The notes: generated from the sequence alone by a model not told the origin. DNA of 64,000 nucleotides from Amycolatopsis sacchari (GCF_900114035.1 NZ_FORP01000031.1:1-64000); one strand, 5' to 3'; positions 1 through 9,538 are shown, counted from the stretch's first letter. Made by a program: numbers and translations.

Positions 1-410
1 ACCACCAGCACAAACATCCCTTGACAACCATAGGAGCATCCCGCCGGATCGGCCGTAAGTGCGGCTGGGGATCGGGGCGGGGGTGGGTGTGGGCGTTGAG
101 CCCCTGCTCGCTTCGCATTGCCGGGTGGCGTTTGTGTCGTCTGGCTTCTGGTTTCGCAAGGCACGGTTGGCTGGCCGCCGCTAGCAGGTTCGGCGTCAGC
201 TCGTCCGTCGTCGGGCCTATCACCTGCCCGGCGCGAGGTGGCTCCGCCGCTCGGCTGGCCACTGTCTCCTGGCTTCTCCCAGCTCGTCCGCCCGCAGCCT
301 CGCCCGCTCGCGACCCCGCCGCTCGCCCGCTCGCGACCCGGCCTCTCGCCGCTCGCCCGCCCGCAGCCCCGCCGCTCGCAGCCGCGCCTCCCGCCGAGCC
401 ACGCCCCGGC
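1..410. other. GC-rich stretch without a gene
   Basis: I see no convincing gene here. Bases about 280-400 are low-complexity, with the unit CGCTCGCCCGC and variants repeated and interspersed with CGACC and CAGCC. Open frames exist on both strands, but they run on as antisense shadows of the DinB and lipoprotein genes. The interval lies downstream of the DinB gene, so it is 3' flank, perhaps with the end of an unseen neighbour before base 1. Confidence 0.5.
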
Positions 411-1001
411 CTACCGCCCTCCCGCTTCCCTGGCCGTGCGCTCCAGGCGCTCCCGGTACTCCGCCCACCACGTGGCATCCCCTGGGGCGAGGTTGTCCAC
501 TTCCTGACGGAGGCCTGCTGCGCCGTCGATCAGCTCGCGGACGATGTCGGCGTGGCCGGCGTGCCTGTGGGCCTCCGTCGCGACGTGGACGAGGATCCGG
601 TGCAGCGTCGGCTCCCGGCGGTCTTCCGGCCACCACGGGACGAGGCCCTTCGCGTCCAGCGGCAGCTCCGCGATCGTCGCGTCGGCGTGTTTCCAGACCC
701 GCTGGTACAGGCCGATGATCTCCTCCCGCGACTCCTCCGCCGTCGCCCACATGTCGGCGTTCGGCTCGGCCTCCTCACTCGCCCACGGCAGCGGCTCCGG
801 GAACGGACGACCGAAAACGAACCCGAAGTACCCCGACTCGACCCCCGCCAGGTGCTTCACCAGGCCCAGCAGGTTGGTGCCCGTCGGCGTCATCGGGCGG
901 CGGACGTCGTACTCCGACAGCCCATCGAGCTTCCACAGCACCACATCCCTGGCGCTCTGCAGGTAGCGGTGAAGTACATCCTTCTCGGCGGAATCCAGCA
1001 T
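411..1001 (-). CDS. DinB/DUF664 family protein
   Basis: A 196-residue protein of the DinB-like four-helix bundle superfamily (DUF664 type). Helix 1 starts HRYLQSARDVVLWKLDGLSE, followed by the usual NLLGLVKHLAGVE segment whose His fits the metal/thiol site of the family. The motif HVATEAHRHAGHADIVRELI supplies the later histidines. Actinobacterial relatives include mycothiol-dependent transferases, but many members have no assigned reaction, so I do not name one. The ATG start directly precedes LDSAEKD, and length is normal for the family. It is a single gene, 32 bases downstream of the lipoprotein gene on the same strand. Confidence 0.85.
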   Translation of the reverse strand: MLDSAEKDVLHRYLQSARDVVLWKLDGLSEYDVRRPMTPTGTNLLGLVKHLAGVESGYFGFVFGRPFPEPLPWASEEAEPNADMWATAEESREEIIGLYQRVWKHADATIAELPLDAKGLVPWWPEDRREPTLHRILVHVATEAHRHAGHADIVRELIDGAAGLRQEVDNLAPGDATWWAEYRERLERTAREAGGR

Positions 1002-1033
1002 GCGAGCATCCTCGCACCCGCCACCGACAATTC

Positions 1034-2230
1034 TCAGTCCTTGCCGCTGCCCCCGCCGGGACTGGGCTGCAGCTGCATGATCACGACCCGGTCGTCACTC
1101 GACACCGGCCTGCCGCCGTCCTTGTTGACCGTCCCCACGAACGCGTACTGCGTGTCCAGCGGATCCATCCCGCCGTACCGCCCGTACCCCGTCCCGTTCT
1201 TGCCGTCCATGATCGGCTTCGGCTGGCCGCCCACGGAACCGTCCAGCGTGATCGGCAGCTGCTGGACGTTGCCCGCCAGCGAAGTGCCGATCATCAGCGA
1301 GTCGCCCCCGTCCGCGCAGCCCGACAGGCCCGGCTTCTCCGGCCACGTCCACGCCGGCACCGACAACGAGATGCCCGCCCCCACGCGGTACAGGATGTCC
1401 GCCGCATCGCCGTGGTCCGTCACCCAGATGCGGGTCCCGTCCGCCGACTTGCACAGCCCGCCGGGGGAACGCAGCCCGCTCGCGTACACCCGCGAGCCCG
1501 GCGTCGGGTTGCCCGCCGCCGCGTTGCCGGACGTGTCGATGCGCAGGACCTTGCCCGCGAGGGAGTTCGGGTCCGCCCCGGCCGACGGGTTGCCCGCGTC
1601 ACCGGTCGCGACGAGGAGGGCGCCCTTGCCGTCCGTCGACAACGCGCCCCGGTTCCCCGTCGCGCCCTTCGGGATGCCCGTCAGGATCGGCTTCGGCTGC
1701 TGGCCCTTCGTGAACCGGACGACGCGGTTGTCCGTCGCCGTGGTGATGTAGGCGAAGACCAGCTGGTCCTCGGAGTACGTGGGCGACAGCGCCAGCCCCG
1801 TCAGCCCGCCGTCACCGGTGGGCTGCACGTCCAGGTCGATCAGGTCGACGGCCGGGGCCCCGCCCGTCACCTGCAGCACCCGCCCGCTCTTGCGCTCCCC
1901 GGCGAGCGCGCTCGGCGCCGACCCGGTGTTCGGCAGCGCCGCGACCGCGGACACCGTGTCCAGGCACGTCGCGATCACCGCCTTGTCGAAGTCGGTGCAG
2001 CCCTGCGGCGGGGGGATGGGCGTCGGCGCCGCGCTCGGCCTGCTGCCGCCGTCGGCGTCGGAGCTGCCGTCGATCTCCGGCAGCTGCGGCTGCGGCCCCG
2101 CGGGCGCGGTCAGCTGCGGGGCGGGCTCGAACGTCTGGCCCGCGGCCCTGTCGTCGAAGCTCGCGCAGCCCGCCAGCACGACCCCGCAGGCCGCGACCAG
2201 CCACGGAGCCCGTCCCCACCGAATGCGCAT
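1034..2230 (-). CDS. PQQ-dependent sugar dehydrogenase-like lipoprotein
   Basis: A 398-residue secreted lipoprotein. The N-terminus has Arg-rich, hydrophobic and lipobox segments ending VVLAGC, so Cys22 is the predicted lipid anchor. A 60-residue Pro/Ala-rich linker follows, then a beta-propeller resembling soluble glucose/sorbosone dehydrogenases (GDH/HHIP type), with GLTGLALSPTYSEDQLVFAY, VATGDAGNPSAGADPNSLAGKVLRID and a late SPGGLCKSADGTRIWVTDHG blade. Such proteins oxidise sugars using PQQ, but the substrate here cannot be read from sequence. I chose the ATG at 2230 because a longer form would add eight residues ahead of the signal peptide. The doxX gene is divergent. Confidence 0.8.
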   Translation of the reverse strand: MRIRWGRAPWLVAACGVVLAGCASFDDRAAGQTFEPAPQLTAPAGPQPQLPEIDGSSDADGGSRPSAAPTPIPPPQGCTDFDKAVIATCLDTVSAVAALPNTGSAPSALAGERKSGRVLQVTGGAPAVDLIDLDVQPTGDGGLTGLALSPTYSEDQLVFAYITTATDNRVVRFTKGQQPKPILTGIPKGATGNRGALSTDGKGALLVATGDAGNPSAGADPNSLAGKVLRIDTSGNAAAGNPTPGSRVYASGLRSPGGLCKSADGTRIWVTDHGDAADILYRVGAGISLSVPAWTWPEKPGLSGCADGGDSLMIGTSLAGNVQQLPITLDGSVGGQPKPIMDGKNGTGYGRYGGMDPLDTQYAFVGTVNKDGGRPVSSDDRVVIMQLQPSPGGGSGKD

Positions 2231-2293
2231 AGAACTCAAGCCTAGGCGGGGCACCGTGAGTCACCCGTAAGCGCCCGGTTCCCGACGAACATC

Positions 2294-2310
2294 GAATACG
2301 GAAAGTATTC
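2294..2310. promoter_or_regulatory. Inverted repeat upstream of doxX
   Basis: GAATAC, five bases, then GTATTC forms a perfect 6-bp-arm inverted repeat between the divergent lipoprotein and doxX genes. It touches the proposed -35 element of doxX, so it could be a repressor site. No regulator gene is adjacent, and function is inferred only from symmetry and position. Confidence 0.35.
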
Positions 2311-2337
2311 ACTCGAACGGGGGTAGTGCTCTACTCT
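2308..2337 (+). promoter_or_regulatory. Predicted doxX promoter
   Basis: TTCACT at 2308-2313 and TACTCT at 2332-2337 are separated by 18 bases and fit a housekeeping sigma promoter. The hexamer ends 8 bases before the GTG of doxX, so transcription would begin at or next to the start codon and the mRNA would be leaderless. Confidence 0.45.
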
Positions 2338-2344
2338 GCGCGGC

Positions 2345-2977
2345 GTGACTTCCTCCAGGGATGACTACGGCCGCCAGAACCTGTTCCAGGATTCCGGTTA
2401 CTTCGAGGCCGCCGACGAGGGCACGACGCTGTCCCAGCCCGAGGACCGGCTCGGCGACGAGGACGACCGGTCGCCGCAGTGGCACGGCGGGCTGAGCTTC
2501 GGGCTGCTGGTCCTGCGGCTCGTCCTGGGCGGCACGCTGGGGGCACACGGGCTGCAGAAGGTGTTCGGCCTGTTCGGCGGACCCGGTATCAGCGAGCTCT
2601 CCCGCATCCTCGGCGACCAGGGGTACACGAGCCAGACGACGCTGCTGTCCTGGCTCGGCGGCGTCACCGAGATCGCGGGCGGCGCGCTGCTGGTCCTCGG
2701 CCTGTTCACGCCCGCCGCGGCGGCCGCGCTGCTCGCCGTCACGGCGAACGCCGTCTACCTGCAGTACCGCGAGGGCTTCTTCCTCGGCGACGGCAGCGGG
2801 TTCGAGTACCACCTCGTGCTGGCGGGGATCGCGTTCGCGTTGCTGTTCACCGGCCCCGGCGGGATCTCGGTGGACACGAACACGCCGTGGCGCCGTCGCC
2901 CGGTGCCGTTCGGGATCGCTGGGCTCGTGCTCGCCGCGGCCGCCGTCGTGGCCGTGACGTTCGTGTTCCGCCGCTGA
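2345..2977 (+). CDS. DoxX family membrane protein
   Basis: A 210-residue membrane protein of the DoxX family. About 50 acidic and polar cytoplasmic residues come first, then four or five hydrophobic segments: GLLVLRLVLGGTLGAHGLQK, the LSWLGGVTEIAGGALLVLGL region, AAAALLAVTANAVYL, and HLVLAGIAFALLFTG. The final segment near the C-terminus is VLAAAAVVAVTFVF. Several actinobacterial DoxX proteins act with redox partners in the envelope, but the role here is unknown. The GTG start at 2345 fits the leaderless promoter just upstream, and no Shine-Dalgarno sequence is seen. The gene is transcribed alone and convergently with ilvD. Confidence 0.85.
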   Translation: MTSSRDDYGRQNLFQDSGYFEAADEGTTLSQPEDRLGDEDDRSPQWHGGLSFGLLVLRLVLGGTLGAHGLQKVFGLFGGPGISELSRILGDQGYTSQTTLLSWLGGVTEIAGGALLVLGLFTPAAAAALLAVTANAVYLQYREGFFLGDGSGFEYHLVLAGIAFALLFTGPGGISVDTNTPWRRRPVPFGIAGLVLAAAAVVAVTFVFRR

Positions 2978-3008
2978 CCGGGGCGGGCCCGGCCAGCGGC
3001 GGACGACA

Positions 3009-4853
3009 TCAGCGGTTGACGTCGCGGACGGCGCCGGTGTCGGCCGACGTCGCCATGCGGGCGTAGGCGCGCAGCGCGGCCGTGATGGGCCGCTGCCGGT
3101 CCTTCGGCTGCCACGGCCGCTCGCTCGCCTCCATCTTCGCGCGGCGCTCGGCCAGCACCTCGTCGTCGACGAGCAGCTCCAGCTTGCGCTCGTGCACGTC
3201 GATGACGATCCGGTCGCCGTTCTCGACCAGGCCGATCACGCCGCCCGAAGCGGCCTCCGGCGAGATGTGGCCGACCGAGATGCCCGACGAGCCACCGGAG
3301 AACCGGCCGTCGGTGATCAGCGCGCACTTCTTGCCGAGGCCCGAGCCCTTGAGGAACGCCGTCGGGTGCAGCATCTCCTGCATCCCCGGACCGCCCGCGG
3401 GACCCTCGTACCGGATCACGAGCACCTCACCGGGCTGGATCTTCTTGCCGAGGATCGCCGACACGGCCTCCTCCTGGCTCTCCAGCACGTGCGCCGGGCC
3501 CTCGAAGTGCCACAGCGACTCGTCGATGCCCGCGGCCTTGATCACGGCGCCGTTCTCCGCGAGGTTGCCCCGCAGGATCGCCAGCCCGCCGTCCTTCGTG
3601 TACGCGTGCTCGATGTCGCGGATGCAGCCGTTCGCGGCGTCGGTGTCCAAGGAGGACCAGCGGTTCTCCGTCGAGAACGCCTGCGTGGTGCGGACCCCGC
3701 CCGGTGCGGCGTGGAACAGCTCGACGGCCTCCGGCGACGGGTTCTCGGCGCGGATGTCCCACTTCTCCAGCCACTCCTTCAGCGAGGGGGAGTGCACCGA
3801 GTGGACCTCGGTGTTCAGCAGCCCGCCGCGGTACAGCTCGCCGAGGATCGCGGGGATGCCGCCGGCGCGGTGCACGTCCTCCATGTGGTAGTCGGAGTTC
3901 GGCGCGACCTTGGACAGGCACGGCACGCGGCGGCCGATCTCGTCGATGTCCGAGATCGTGAAGTCGACCTCGCCCTCCTGCGCGGCGGCGAGGATGTGCA
4001 GCACCGTGTTGGTGGAGCCGCCCATCGCCATGTCGAGCGCCATCGCGTTCTCGAACGCCGCCTTCGTGGCGATCGAGCGCGGCAGCACGCTCTCGTCGTC
4101 CTGCTCGTACCAGCGCTTCGCCAGCTCGACGACCGTGCGGCCGGCACCGGAGAACAGCGCGCGGCGCGCGGCGTGCGTTGCGAGCGTGGAACCGTTGCCC
4201 GGCAGCGACAGGCCCAGCGCCTCGGTGAGGCAGTTCATCGAGTTCGCGGTGAACATGCCCGAGCACGAACCGCACGTGGGGCACGCGGAGCGCTCCACAA
4301 TGGACAGCCCATCCTCGTCGACCTCGGGGCTCGCCGAGGCGGAGATCGCGGTGATCAGGTCGGTGGGCGCCTGGGCGACCCCGCCGACGACGACCGCCTT
4401 GCCGGCCTCCATCGGGCCGCCGGAGACGAACACCGTCGGGATGTTCAGCCGCATCGCGGCGTTGAGCATGCCCGGCGTGATCTTGTCGCAGTTGGAGATG
4501 CACACCAGCGCGTCGGCCTGGTGCGCGTTGACCATGTACTCCACCGAGTCCGCGATGATCTCGCGCGAGGGCAGCGAGTAGAGCATGCCGCTGTGCCCCA
4601 TCGCGATCCCGTCGTCCACCGCGATCGTGTGGAACTCGCGCGCCACGCCGCCGGCCTCGCGGACCGCCTCGGCCACGATCTCGCCGAGGTCCTTGAGGTG
4701 CACGTGACCCGGCACGAACTGGGTGTAGGAGTTGGCGATCGCCACGATCGGCTTGCCGAAGTCGCTGTCGGTCATGCCGGTGGCCCGCCACAGGGAACGG
4801 GCGCCCGCGGCGTTGCGGCCGTGGGTGGTGGTTCGGGAGCGCAGAGCAGGCAT
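3009..4853 (-). CDS. ilvD: Dihydroxy-acid dehydratase
   Basis: A 614-residue full-length IlvD, which dehydrates 2,3-dihydroxy-isovalerate and -methylvalerate to the 2-oxo acids in valine, leucine and isoleucine synthesis. Iron-sulfur cluster motifs are present: [14 protein letters not shown] and [19 protein letters not shown]. The Mg-binding [13 protein letters not shown] region and the C-terminal [20 protein letters not shown] signature are intact. The gene lies 5.6 kb from ilvBNC on the opposite strand, so it is separately controlled. On the minus strand TAACCT (4860-4865) ends 7 bases before the ATG, suggesting a leaderless transcript. A short frame inside it on the other strand is a shadow. 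Confidence 0.97.
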   Translation of the reverse strand: MPALRSRTTTHGRNAAGARSLWRATGMTDSDFGKPIVAIANSYTQFVPGHVHLKDLGEIVAEAVREAGGVAREFHTIAVDDGIAMGHSGMLYSLPSREIIADSVEYMVNAHQADALVCISNCDKITPGMLNAAMRLNIPTVFVSGGPMEAGKAVVVGGVAQAPTDLITAISASASPEVDEDGLSIVERSACPTCGSCSGMFTANSMNCLTEALGLSLPGNGSTLATHAARRALFSGAGRTVVELAKRWYEQDDESVLPRSIATKAAFENAMALDMAMGGSTNTVLHILAAAQEGEVDFTISDIDEIGRRVPCLSKVAPNSDYHMEDVHRAGGIPAILGELYRGGLLNTEVHSVHSPSLKEWLEKWDIRAENPSPEAVELFHAAPGGVRTTQAFSTENRWSSLDTDAANGCIRDIEHAYTKDGGLAILRGNLAENGAVIKAAGIDESLWHFEGPAHVLESQEEAVSAILGKKIQPGEVLVIRYEGPAGGPGMQEMLHPTAFLKGSGLGKKCALITDGRFSGGSSGISVGHISPEAASGGVIGLVENGDRIVIDVHERKLELLVDDEVLAERRAKMEASERPWQPKDRQRPITAALRAYARMATSADTGAVRDVNR

Positions 4854-5066
4854 ACCCCGAGGTTACGCCCGTGGTGATCACGGCAGGCAGGGCGGCGGCC
4901 CATTGCCGGGGATTTCCGGCGGAAGTGTGACCGGAATGTGGGAAACCGCAGTTCAGCGCACTTCCGCCGGCGCGGGGAATCGGCGTAACCGGGCGCACCG
5001 CGGCGCGATACGCAGCGGAAATACGGCCTTGGCAGCTTTCGCTCAACCTGAGCGAAGGGATCGGAA

Positions 5067-6719
5067 ATGGGCCTCGCTGACAACCCGCAAATGGAGGACT
5101 ACTCCCTGCGGTACACCCCGGCGGCGTTCCGGAAGTGGTCGCCGTGGATGGTGTTCCTGTCCTGCCTCGTCGGCATTTCCGCGATGGCGGGCTACGCGCT
5201 GGACGCCGCGTTCGTGGACGCCTTCGGGTTCTCGAACGCGCTCGTCGGCTTCCTCGTCGCCGCCGCGGTGACGTTGCCGCTCACGCTGGTGATCGCGTTC
5301 GCCATCGCCCGCAAGCACGTCGACATCGACCTGCTCACCCGCGGCTCCGGCTTCGGCTACCTCGGCTCGACGCTGACGTCGCTGGTGTACGCCACGTACA
5401 CGCTGATCTTCCTGGCGTACGAGGGCGCGATCATGGCGCAGGCGGTGACCGCGCTGACGCACCTGGACATCCACCTGTCCTACGTCGTGGTGTCCGCGGT
5501 GATGATCCCGCTGACGCTGTACGGGATGTCGTTCAGCGCCAAGTTCCAGGCGTGGACGTGGCCGATCTGGATCGCGTTGATCGGGCTGGCGCTGGGCACG
5601 GCGGCGACGGCACCGGACGCCGGGCACAACATGGTGCACCCCGCGACGGTCTCGCCCGCCGGGATGGCCGGGCTGACCGTGCTCGCCGTGTTCACGATCG
5701 CCGCCGCGCAACTGTCCCTCGCCACGCAGGTGGGGGAGCAGGGCGACTACCTGCGGCTGATGCCCGACCCGACCGCGCGCAACCGCGGCCGCTGGCGGCT
5801 CGCGGTGATCATGGGCGGCCCCGGGTTCGCCCTGTTCGCGGTGGGCATCTTCTTCGCCTCGACGCTGCTGGTCGGCTACGCCTCGACGAAGGTCGACGCG
5901 GCGCACGTCGGCATCCCGGTGGACCTGTTCACGACGGTCTACGAGCGGCTGACCGGCAACCACACGGTCGCGCTGGTGCTCGCCGGGCTCCTCGTGCTGC
6001 TGTCCCAGATCAAGATCAACATCATGAACACCTACTCGGGTTCGCTGTCCTGGTCGAACTTCTTCTCCCGGCTGCTGCACCGCCACCCCGGCCGCGCCGC
6101 GTGGGTGTTCCTGCAGGTCGGGCTGTCGCTGGTGCTGATGGAGATCGACATCTTCAACCACATCGTCGAGGTGCTCGCCTGGTACTCCAACGTCGGCGTC
6201 GCGTGGATCGGCGCGATGGTCGCGGATCTGGTGATCAACAAGAGGTGGCTCAAGCTGGCGCCGCCGGAGCTGGTGTTCCACCGCGCGCACCTCTACCACG
6301 TCAACCCCGTCGGCTTCGGGTCGATGATCGTCGCGGGTGCGGTCTCGATGGTCGCCTACTACGGCGCGTTCGGGGCCACCGCCGCCGCGTTGTCGCCGTT
6401 CATCGCGCTGGCGCTGGCGATCGTGCTGCCGCCGGTCGTCGCGCTGGCCACGCGCGGCCGCTGGTACATCGCGCGGCTCTCGGAGCTGCCGGAGAACGAC
6501 GGCGAGCTGCCGTGCTCGGTGTGCGGCGGTGACTACGACGTGGTCGACATGGCGACCTGCCCGCACCACGGCGGCACCATCTGCTCGCTCTGCTGCTCCA
6601 CCGAAGGCGCCTGCCACGACGCCTGCAAGCCCAACGCCTGGCGGCCGCCCAAGGGCGCGGTCCCGCTCGGCATGCCGAAGTTCGCCCCTGTCGCGGAAAA
6701 GGAACTGGAGGTCGCGTGA
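5067..6719 (+). CDS. NCS1-type transporter with Cys-rich C-terminal domain
   Basis: A 550-residue permease of the NCS1 (purine-cytosine/allantoin/hydantoin permease) family with about 12 hydrophobic segments between residues 25 and 465. Substrates of this family are nucleobases and related ureides. After the last membrane segment it has an unusual soluble tail with eight Cys and three His between 483 and 520: CSVCGG, then CPHHGGTICSLCC, then CHDAC. The spacing suggests a zinc-binding fold. The start follows a weak purine-rich stretch (AAGGGATCGGAA). Its TGA overlaps the next gene's ATG, so it heads an operon with a cysteine hydrolase, and the substrate is probably the amide processed by the downstream enzymes. 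Confidence 0.88.
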   Translation: MGLADNPQMEDYSLRYTPAAFRKWSPWMVFLSCLVGISAMAGYALDAAFVDAFGFSNALVGFLVAAAVTLPLTLVIAFAIARKHVDIDLLTRGSGFGYLGSTLTSLVYATYTLIFLAYEGAIMAQAVTALTHLDIHLSYVVVSAVMIPLTLYGMSFSAKFQAWTWPIWIALIGLALGTAATAPDAGHNMVHPATVSPAGMAGLTVLAVFTIAAAQLSLATQVGEQGDYLRLMPDPTARNRGRWRLAVIMGGPGFALFAVGIFFASTLLVGYASTKVDAAHVGIPVDLFTTVYERLTGNHTVALVLAGLLVLLSQIKINIMNTYSGSLSWSNFFSRLLHRHPGRAAWVFLQVGLSLVLMEIDIFNHIVEVLAWYSNVGVAWIGAMVADLVINKRWLKLAPPELVFHRAHLYHVNPVGFGSMIVAGAVSMVAYYGAFGATAAALSPFIALALAIVLPPVVALATRGRWYIARLSELPENDGELPCSVCGGDYDVVDMATCPHHGGTICSLCCSTEGACHDACKPNAWRPPKGAVPLGMPKFAPVAEKELEVA

Positions 6720-7312
6720 TGAAGGCCATGATCGTTGTCGACATGCAGAACGGGTTCTGCGTCCCGGAGGGCTCGCTGCCGCAGCTGGGCATGAGCCTGG
6801 CCGGGGTGGAGGAGGCGGTCGCGAACGCCGCCGTCGCCGTGGAAGCCGCCCGTGCGCAGGGGATGCCGGTGGTGTTCACGCGGCACGTCTACCGGCCCGG
6901 CTTCGCGGACGAGGGGCCGTGGCTGACCGGCCGCAGCCCGGATCTGGCGGCCGTCGGCGGGCTGCTCGCGGGCAGCTGGGACGGCGACGTCGTGGACGCG
7001 CTGGGCCGCCGCGAGGACGACCTCGTGGTCGACAAGTGCCGTCTCGACGCGTTCCAGTGGACCTCGCTCGAACCGCTGCTGCGGGGGCTGGGGGCCACGG
7101 AACTGGTGGTGTGCGGGGTGGTCACGAACTTCTGCGTCGAGTCGACCGTGCGCTCGGCGATCATGCGGGACTTCTCCGTGACGCTGCTGGAGGACTGCTG
7201 CGCCGCGCAGACCCCGCGGCTGCACGAGATCGGCGTCGAGGTGATGCGGGACTGCGGTTTCGCGACCGTCACCACCGCCGCCGAGTTCGCGAAGGTCCCG
7301 GTCGCCGCATGA
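6719..7312 (+). CDS. Isochorismatase-family cysteine hydrolase
   Basis: A 197-residue cysteine hydrolase. The catalytic triad of the family is intact: Asp8 in IVVDMQNGF, Lys106 in VVDKCRLDAF, and Cys139 in VTNFCVESTVR with the preceding cis-peptide VVT. Relatives include biuret hydrolase, ureidoacrylate hydrolase, N-carbamoylsarcosine hydrolase and nicotinamidase. The neighbouring amidase and its small partner favour a biuret- or ureide-like C-N substrate, but this is inference. The ATG at 6719 overlaps the transporter stop (GTGATG). A GTG at 6716 is an alternative start. A GGAACTGGAGG ribosome site lies upstream. Confidence 0.88.
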   Translation: MKAMIVVDMQNGFCVPEGSLPQLGMSLAGVEEAVANAAVAVEAARAQGMPVVFTRHVYRPGFADEGPWLTGRSPDLAAVGGLLAGSWDGDVVDALGRREDDLVVDKCRLDAFQWTSLEPLLRGLGATELVVCGVVTNFCVESTVRSAIMRDFSVTLLEDCCAAQTPRLHEIGVEVMRDCGFATVTTAAEFAKVPVAA

Positions 7313-7380
7313 TCACGTGTAACAGCGAGGTCATCCACCGGAGACCGGTGGGCAATGGGATGTACTTACCGTCCCGGAGG

Positions 7381-8118
7381 ATGAAACCCGTATCGCAGCA
7401 GCAGCGGGTACACGACGTGCGCCGCCTGCGGGACATGCTCCGAGCCGCCGTGCAGGGCGGCTCCTACCCGGACGGCCAGCTGCCCAGCGAGGCCGAGCTG
7501 ATGGCGTCGCACCAGGCGTCGCGCGCCACGGTGCGCCAGGCGCTCGCCCTGCTGCGCGCGGAGGGGCTCATCGAACGCACACAGGGCGTCGGCACGCACG
7601 TCGTGCTCAACACCGTGGCGACGCCATTGCCGGAGGCGCACGGCGTGATCAAGCCGTCCAGGGAAAGCCTGTGGAACCAGCGGATGCGGCCGCGGGAGCT
7701 CGACCGGTCGGTCGTGCCCGCGCCGCACACGGTCGCCGAGCGGCTCGGGGTCGCTCCTGGCACCCCGTGCCTGCGCCTGGAGTACGTGGCGCTGCACCAC
7801 GAGGAACCCGTCGCCGTCGCCACGAACTACGTGCTGTTCCCCGAGGCCGGGCGGCTGCGGGACACGCCGTTCGTGTCCGACTGGTACCGGCTGCTCGACG
7901 ACGCCGGGGTCCGGCTGTCGGAGTCGGAGTTCGTCTTCGACTGCGAACTCGCCGACGCGCCGCTGGCGTCCGTGCTCGGCATCCGCGAGGGCGCCCCGCT
8001 GATCTCGATGGAACAGCTCATCTACGACCCGGCAGGCCGCCCTTTCGACCTGGCCTTCATCCACACCCGCGGCGAACGCTTCCGGTTCGTCTCGCGCGGC
8101 ACCAAGGAGACCCGATGA
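7381..8118 (+). CDS. GntR/HutC-family transcription regulator
   Basis: A 245-residue regulator. An N-terminal winged helix (residues about 12-75) contains GQLPSEAELMASHQASRATVRQAL... of the GntR family, and a C-terminal UTRA ligand domain follows, ending SMEQLIYDPAGRPFDLAFI. It sits inside the transporter-hydrolase-amidase cluster and probably controls it in response to the substrate or an intermediate. TACCGT at 7367-7372 lies 8 bases before the ATG at 7381, which supports an internal leaderless promoter and this start. An ATG at 7360 is possible but would place a rare TTA codon at position 3. The stop overlaps the amidase ATG. Confidence 0.87.
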   Translation: MKPVSQQQRVHDVRRLRDMLRAAVQGGSYPDGQLPSEAELMASHQASRATVRQALALLRAEGLIERTQGVGTHVVLNTVATPLPEAHGVIKPSRESLWNQRMRPRELDRSVVPAPHTVAERLGVAPGTPCLRLEYVALHHEEPVAVATNYVLFPEAGRLRDTPFVSDWYRLLDDAGVRLSESEFVFDCELADAPLASVLGIREGAPLISMEQLIYDPAGRPFDLAFIHTRGERFRFVSRGTKETR

Positions 8119-9527
8119 CCCCCAAGACCCTCACCGACGCCGCCGCGGCCCTGCGCGACGGCACCGTCACCTCCGTCGAACTGACCCAGGCCGCGATCGC
8201 CGCGGCCGACGCCCACGACGCGACCGTCGGCACCTACCTCGCCCGGTTCGACGAGTACGCGCTGGAGCGCGCGGCGGCCGCCGACGCCGAGCTGGCGAGT
8301 GGGCTCGACCGCGGCCCGCTGCACGGGATCCCCTTCGGCGTCAAGGACATCCTCGCGATGGCCGAAGGCCCGACGACGGCGCAAAGCCTCGTGCTCGACC
8401 GCAGCTGGGGCGCGGGCAAGGACGCGCCGACCGTCGCCCGCGTCAAGGCGGCCGGCGCGGTGATCACCGGCAAGACCACGACGATGGAGTTCGCGTGCGG
8501 CATGCCCGACGCGACGAAGCCGTTCCCCATCCCGCGCAACCCGTGGGACCCCGACACGTGGCCCGGCGGCTCCAGCTCGGGCACCGGCAGCGGGGTCGCG
8601 GCGGGGATGTTCCTCGCCGGCCTGGGCACCGACACCGCGGGCAGCATCCGCATCCCGGCGGCGTTCTGCGGCGTGAGCGGGCTGATGCCGACGTTCGGCC
8701 GCGTGCCGAAGTCGGGCTGCGTGCCGCTGGGCTACAGCCTCGACCACATCGGCCCGCTGGCCCGCAGCGCCCGCGACTGCGCCGCGGTGCTCGAAGTGCT
8801 CGCCGGCCTGCACGAGAGCGACCCGGACTGCGTGGACGCGCCGTTCACCGCGCCGGAGTTCACCGGTGACCTGACGGGCCTGCGCATCGGTGTCGTGCGC
8901 GAGCACCACTTCCCGGAGCACAGCGATCCGGCGCTGGCGAGCACGTTCGACGCCGCGATCGCCGTGCTCGCCGAGCAGGGGGCGACGCTGGTCGAGGTCA
9001 CGCTGCCGTACTGGCAGGAGATGATCACCGCGGACATGATCACGATGGGCTGCGAGGCGCTGGCCTACCACCGCACGGACCTCACCGGCCGCTGGGAGGA
9101 CTACTTCGTCGCCACGCGGGCGATGATGGCGATCGGCGCGATGGTGTCGGGCGCGGACTACGTGCAGGCGCAACGGGTCCGCCGCGTCGCGCAGGACGCC
9201 GTGGGCAGGCTGTTCGAGACCGTCGACGTGATCGCGTGCCCCACCGCGTCGGTCGGCGCGCCGAAGTTCGAGGACCTCACCGGACCGGACGGGCAGACGG
9301 ACGTCGGCGCGTTGTTCTCGCTGATCCACACGCCGTACTGGGACACCGTGGGCAACCCGGTGCTCGCCGTGCCGATGGGTTTCACCGCCGCCGGGCTGCC
9401 GCTTTCGCTGCAGCTGGCCGGTCCCGCGTTCGGCGAGGCCGCGATCCTGCGCGCCGGGGACGCCTTCCAGCAGAGCACCGACTGGCACCTGCGGGTGCCC
9501 GAACCCGCCGTCCGCGCCGCCGCCTGA
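8115..9527 (+). CDS. Amidase-signature family amidohydrolase (AtzE-like)
   Basis: A 470-residue amidase-signature enzyme. The Ser-cisSer-Lys catalytic triad can be placed: Lys77 in GIPFGVKD, cis-Ser153 in PGGSSSGTGSG, and the nucleophile Ser177 in GTDTAGSIRIP. The 24-residue spacing between the two serines is normal. Like AtzE and GatA it is followed by a small GatC-like protein, which favours a carboxybiuret/ureide-amide hydrolase that needs a partner subunit. Generic amide hydrolysis cannot be excluded. ATG overlaps the regulator's TGA, so translation is coupled. A gatB-like gene, which would indicate a tRNA amidotransferase, is absent. Confidence 0.86.
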   Translation: MTPKTLTDAAAALRDGTVTSVELTQAAIAAADAHDATVGTYLARFDEYALERAAAADAELASGLDRGPLHGIPFGVKDILAMAEGPTTAQSLVLDRSWGAGKDAPTVARVKAAGAVITGKTTTMEFACGMPDATKPFPIPRNPWDPDTWPGGSSSGTGSGVAAGMFLAGLGTDTAGSIRIPAAFCGVSGLMPTFGRVPKSGCVPLGYSLDHIGPLARSARDCAAVLEVLAGLHESDPDCVDAPFTAPEFTGDLTGLRIGVVREHHFPEHSDPALASTFDAAIAVLAEQGATLVEVTLPYWQEMITADMITMGCEALAYHRTDLTGRWEDYFVATRAMMAIGAMVSGADYVQAQRVRRVAQDAVGRLFETVDVIACPTASVGAPKFEDLTGPDGQTDVGALFSLIHTPYWDTVGNPVLAVPMGFTAAGLPLSLQLAGPAFGEAAILRAGDAFQQSTDWHLRVPEPAVRAAA

Positions 9528-9538
9528 GAGGACAAGCC

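Noticed and set aside
21..1751. A 576-codon open frame at the left end
   Set aside because: It overlaps two genuine minus-strand genes and the low-complexity patch and shows no domain.
3192..4877. A 561-codon open frame opposite ilvD
   Set aside because: It mirrors ilvD codons and shows no domain; ilvD has complete active-site motifs.
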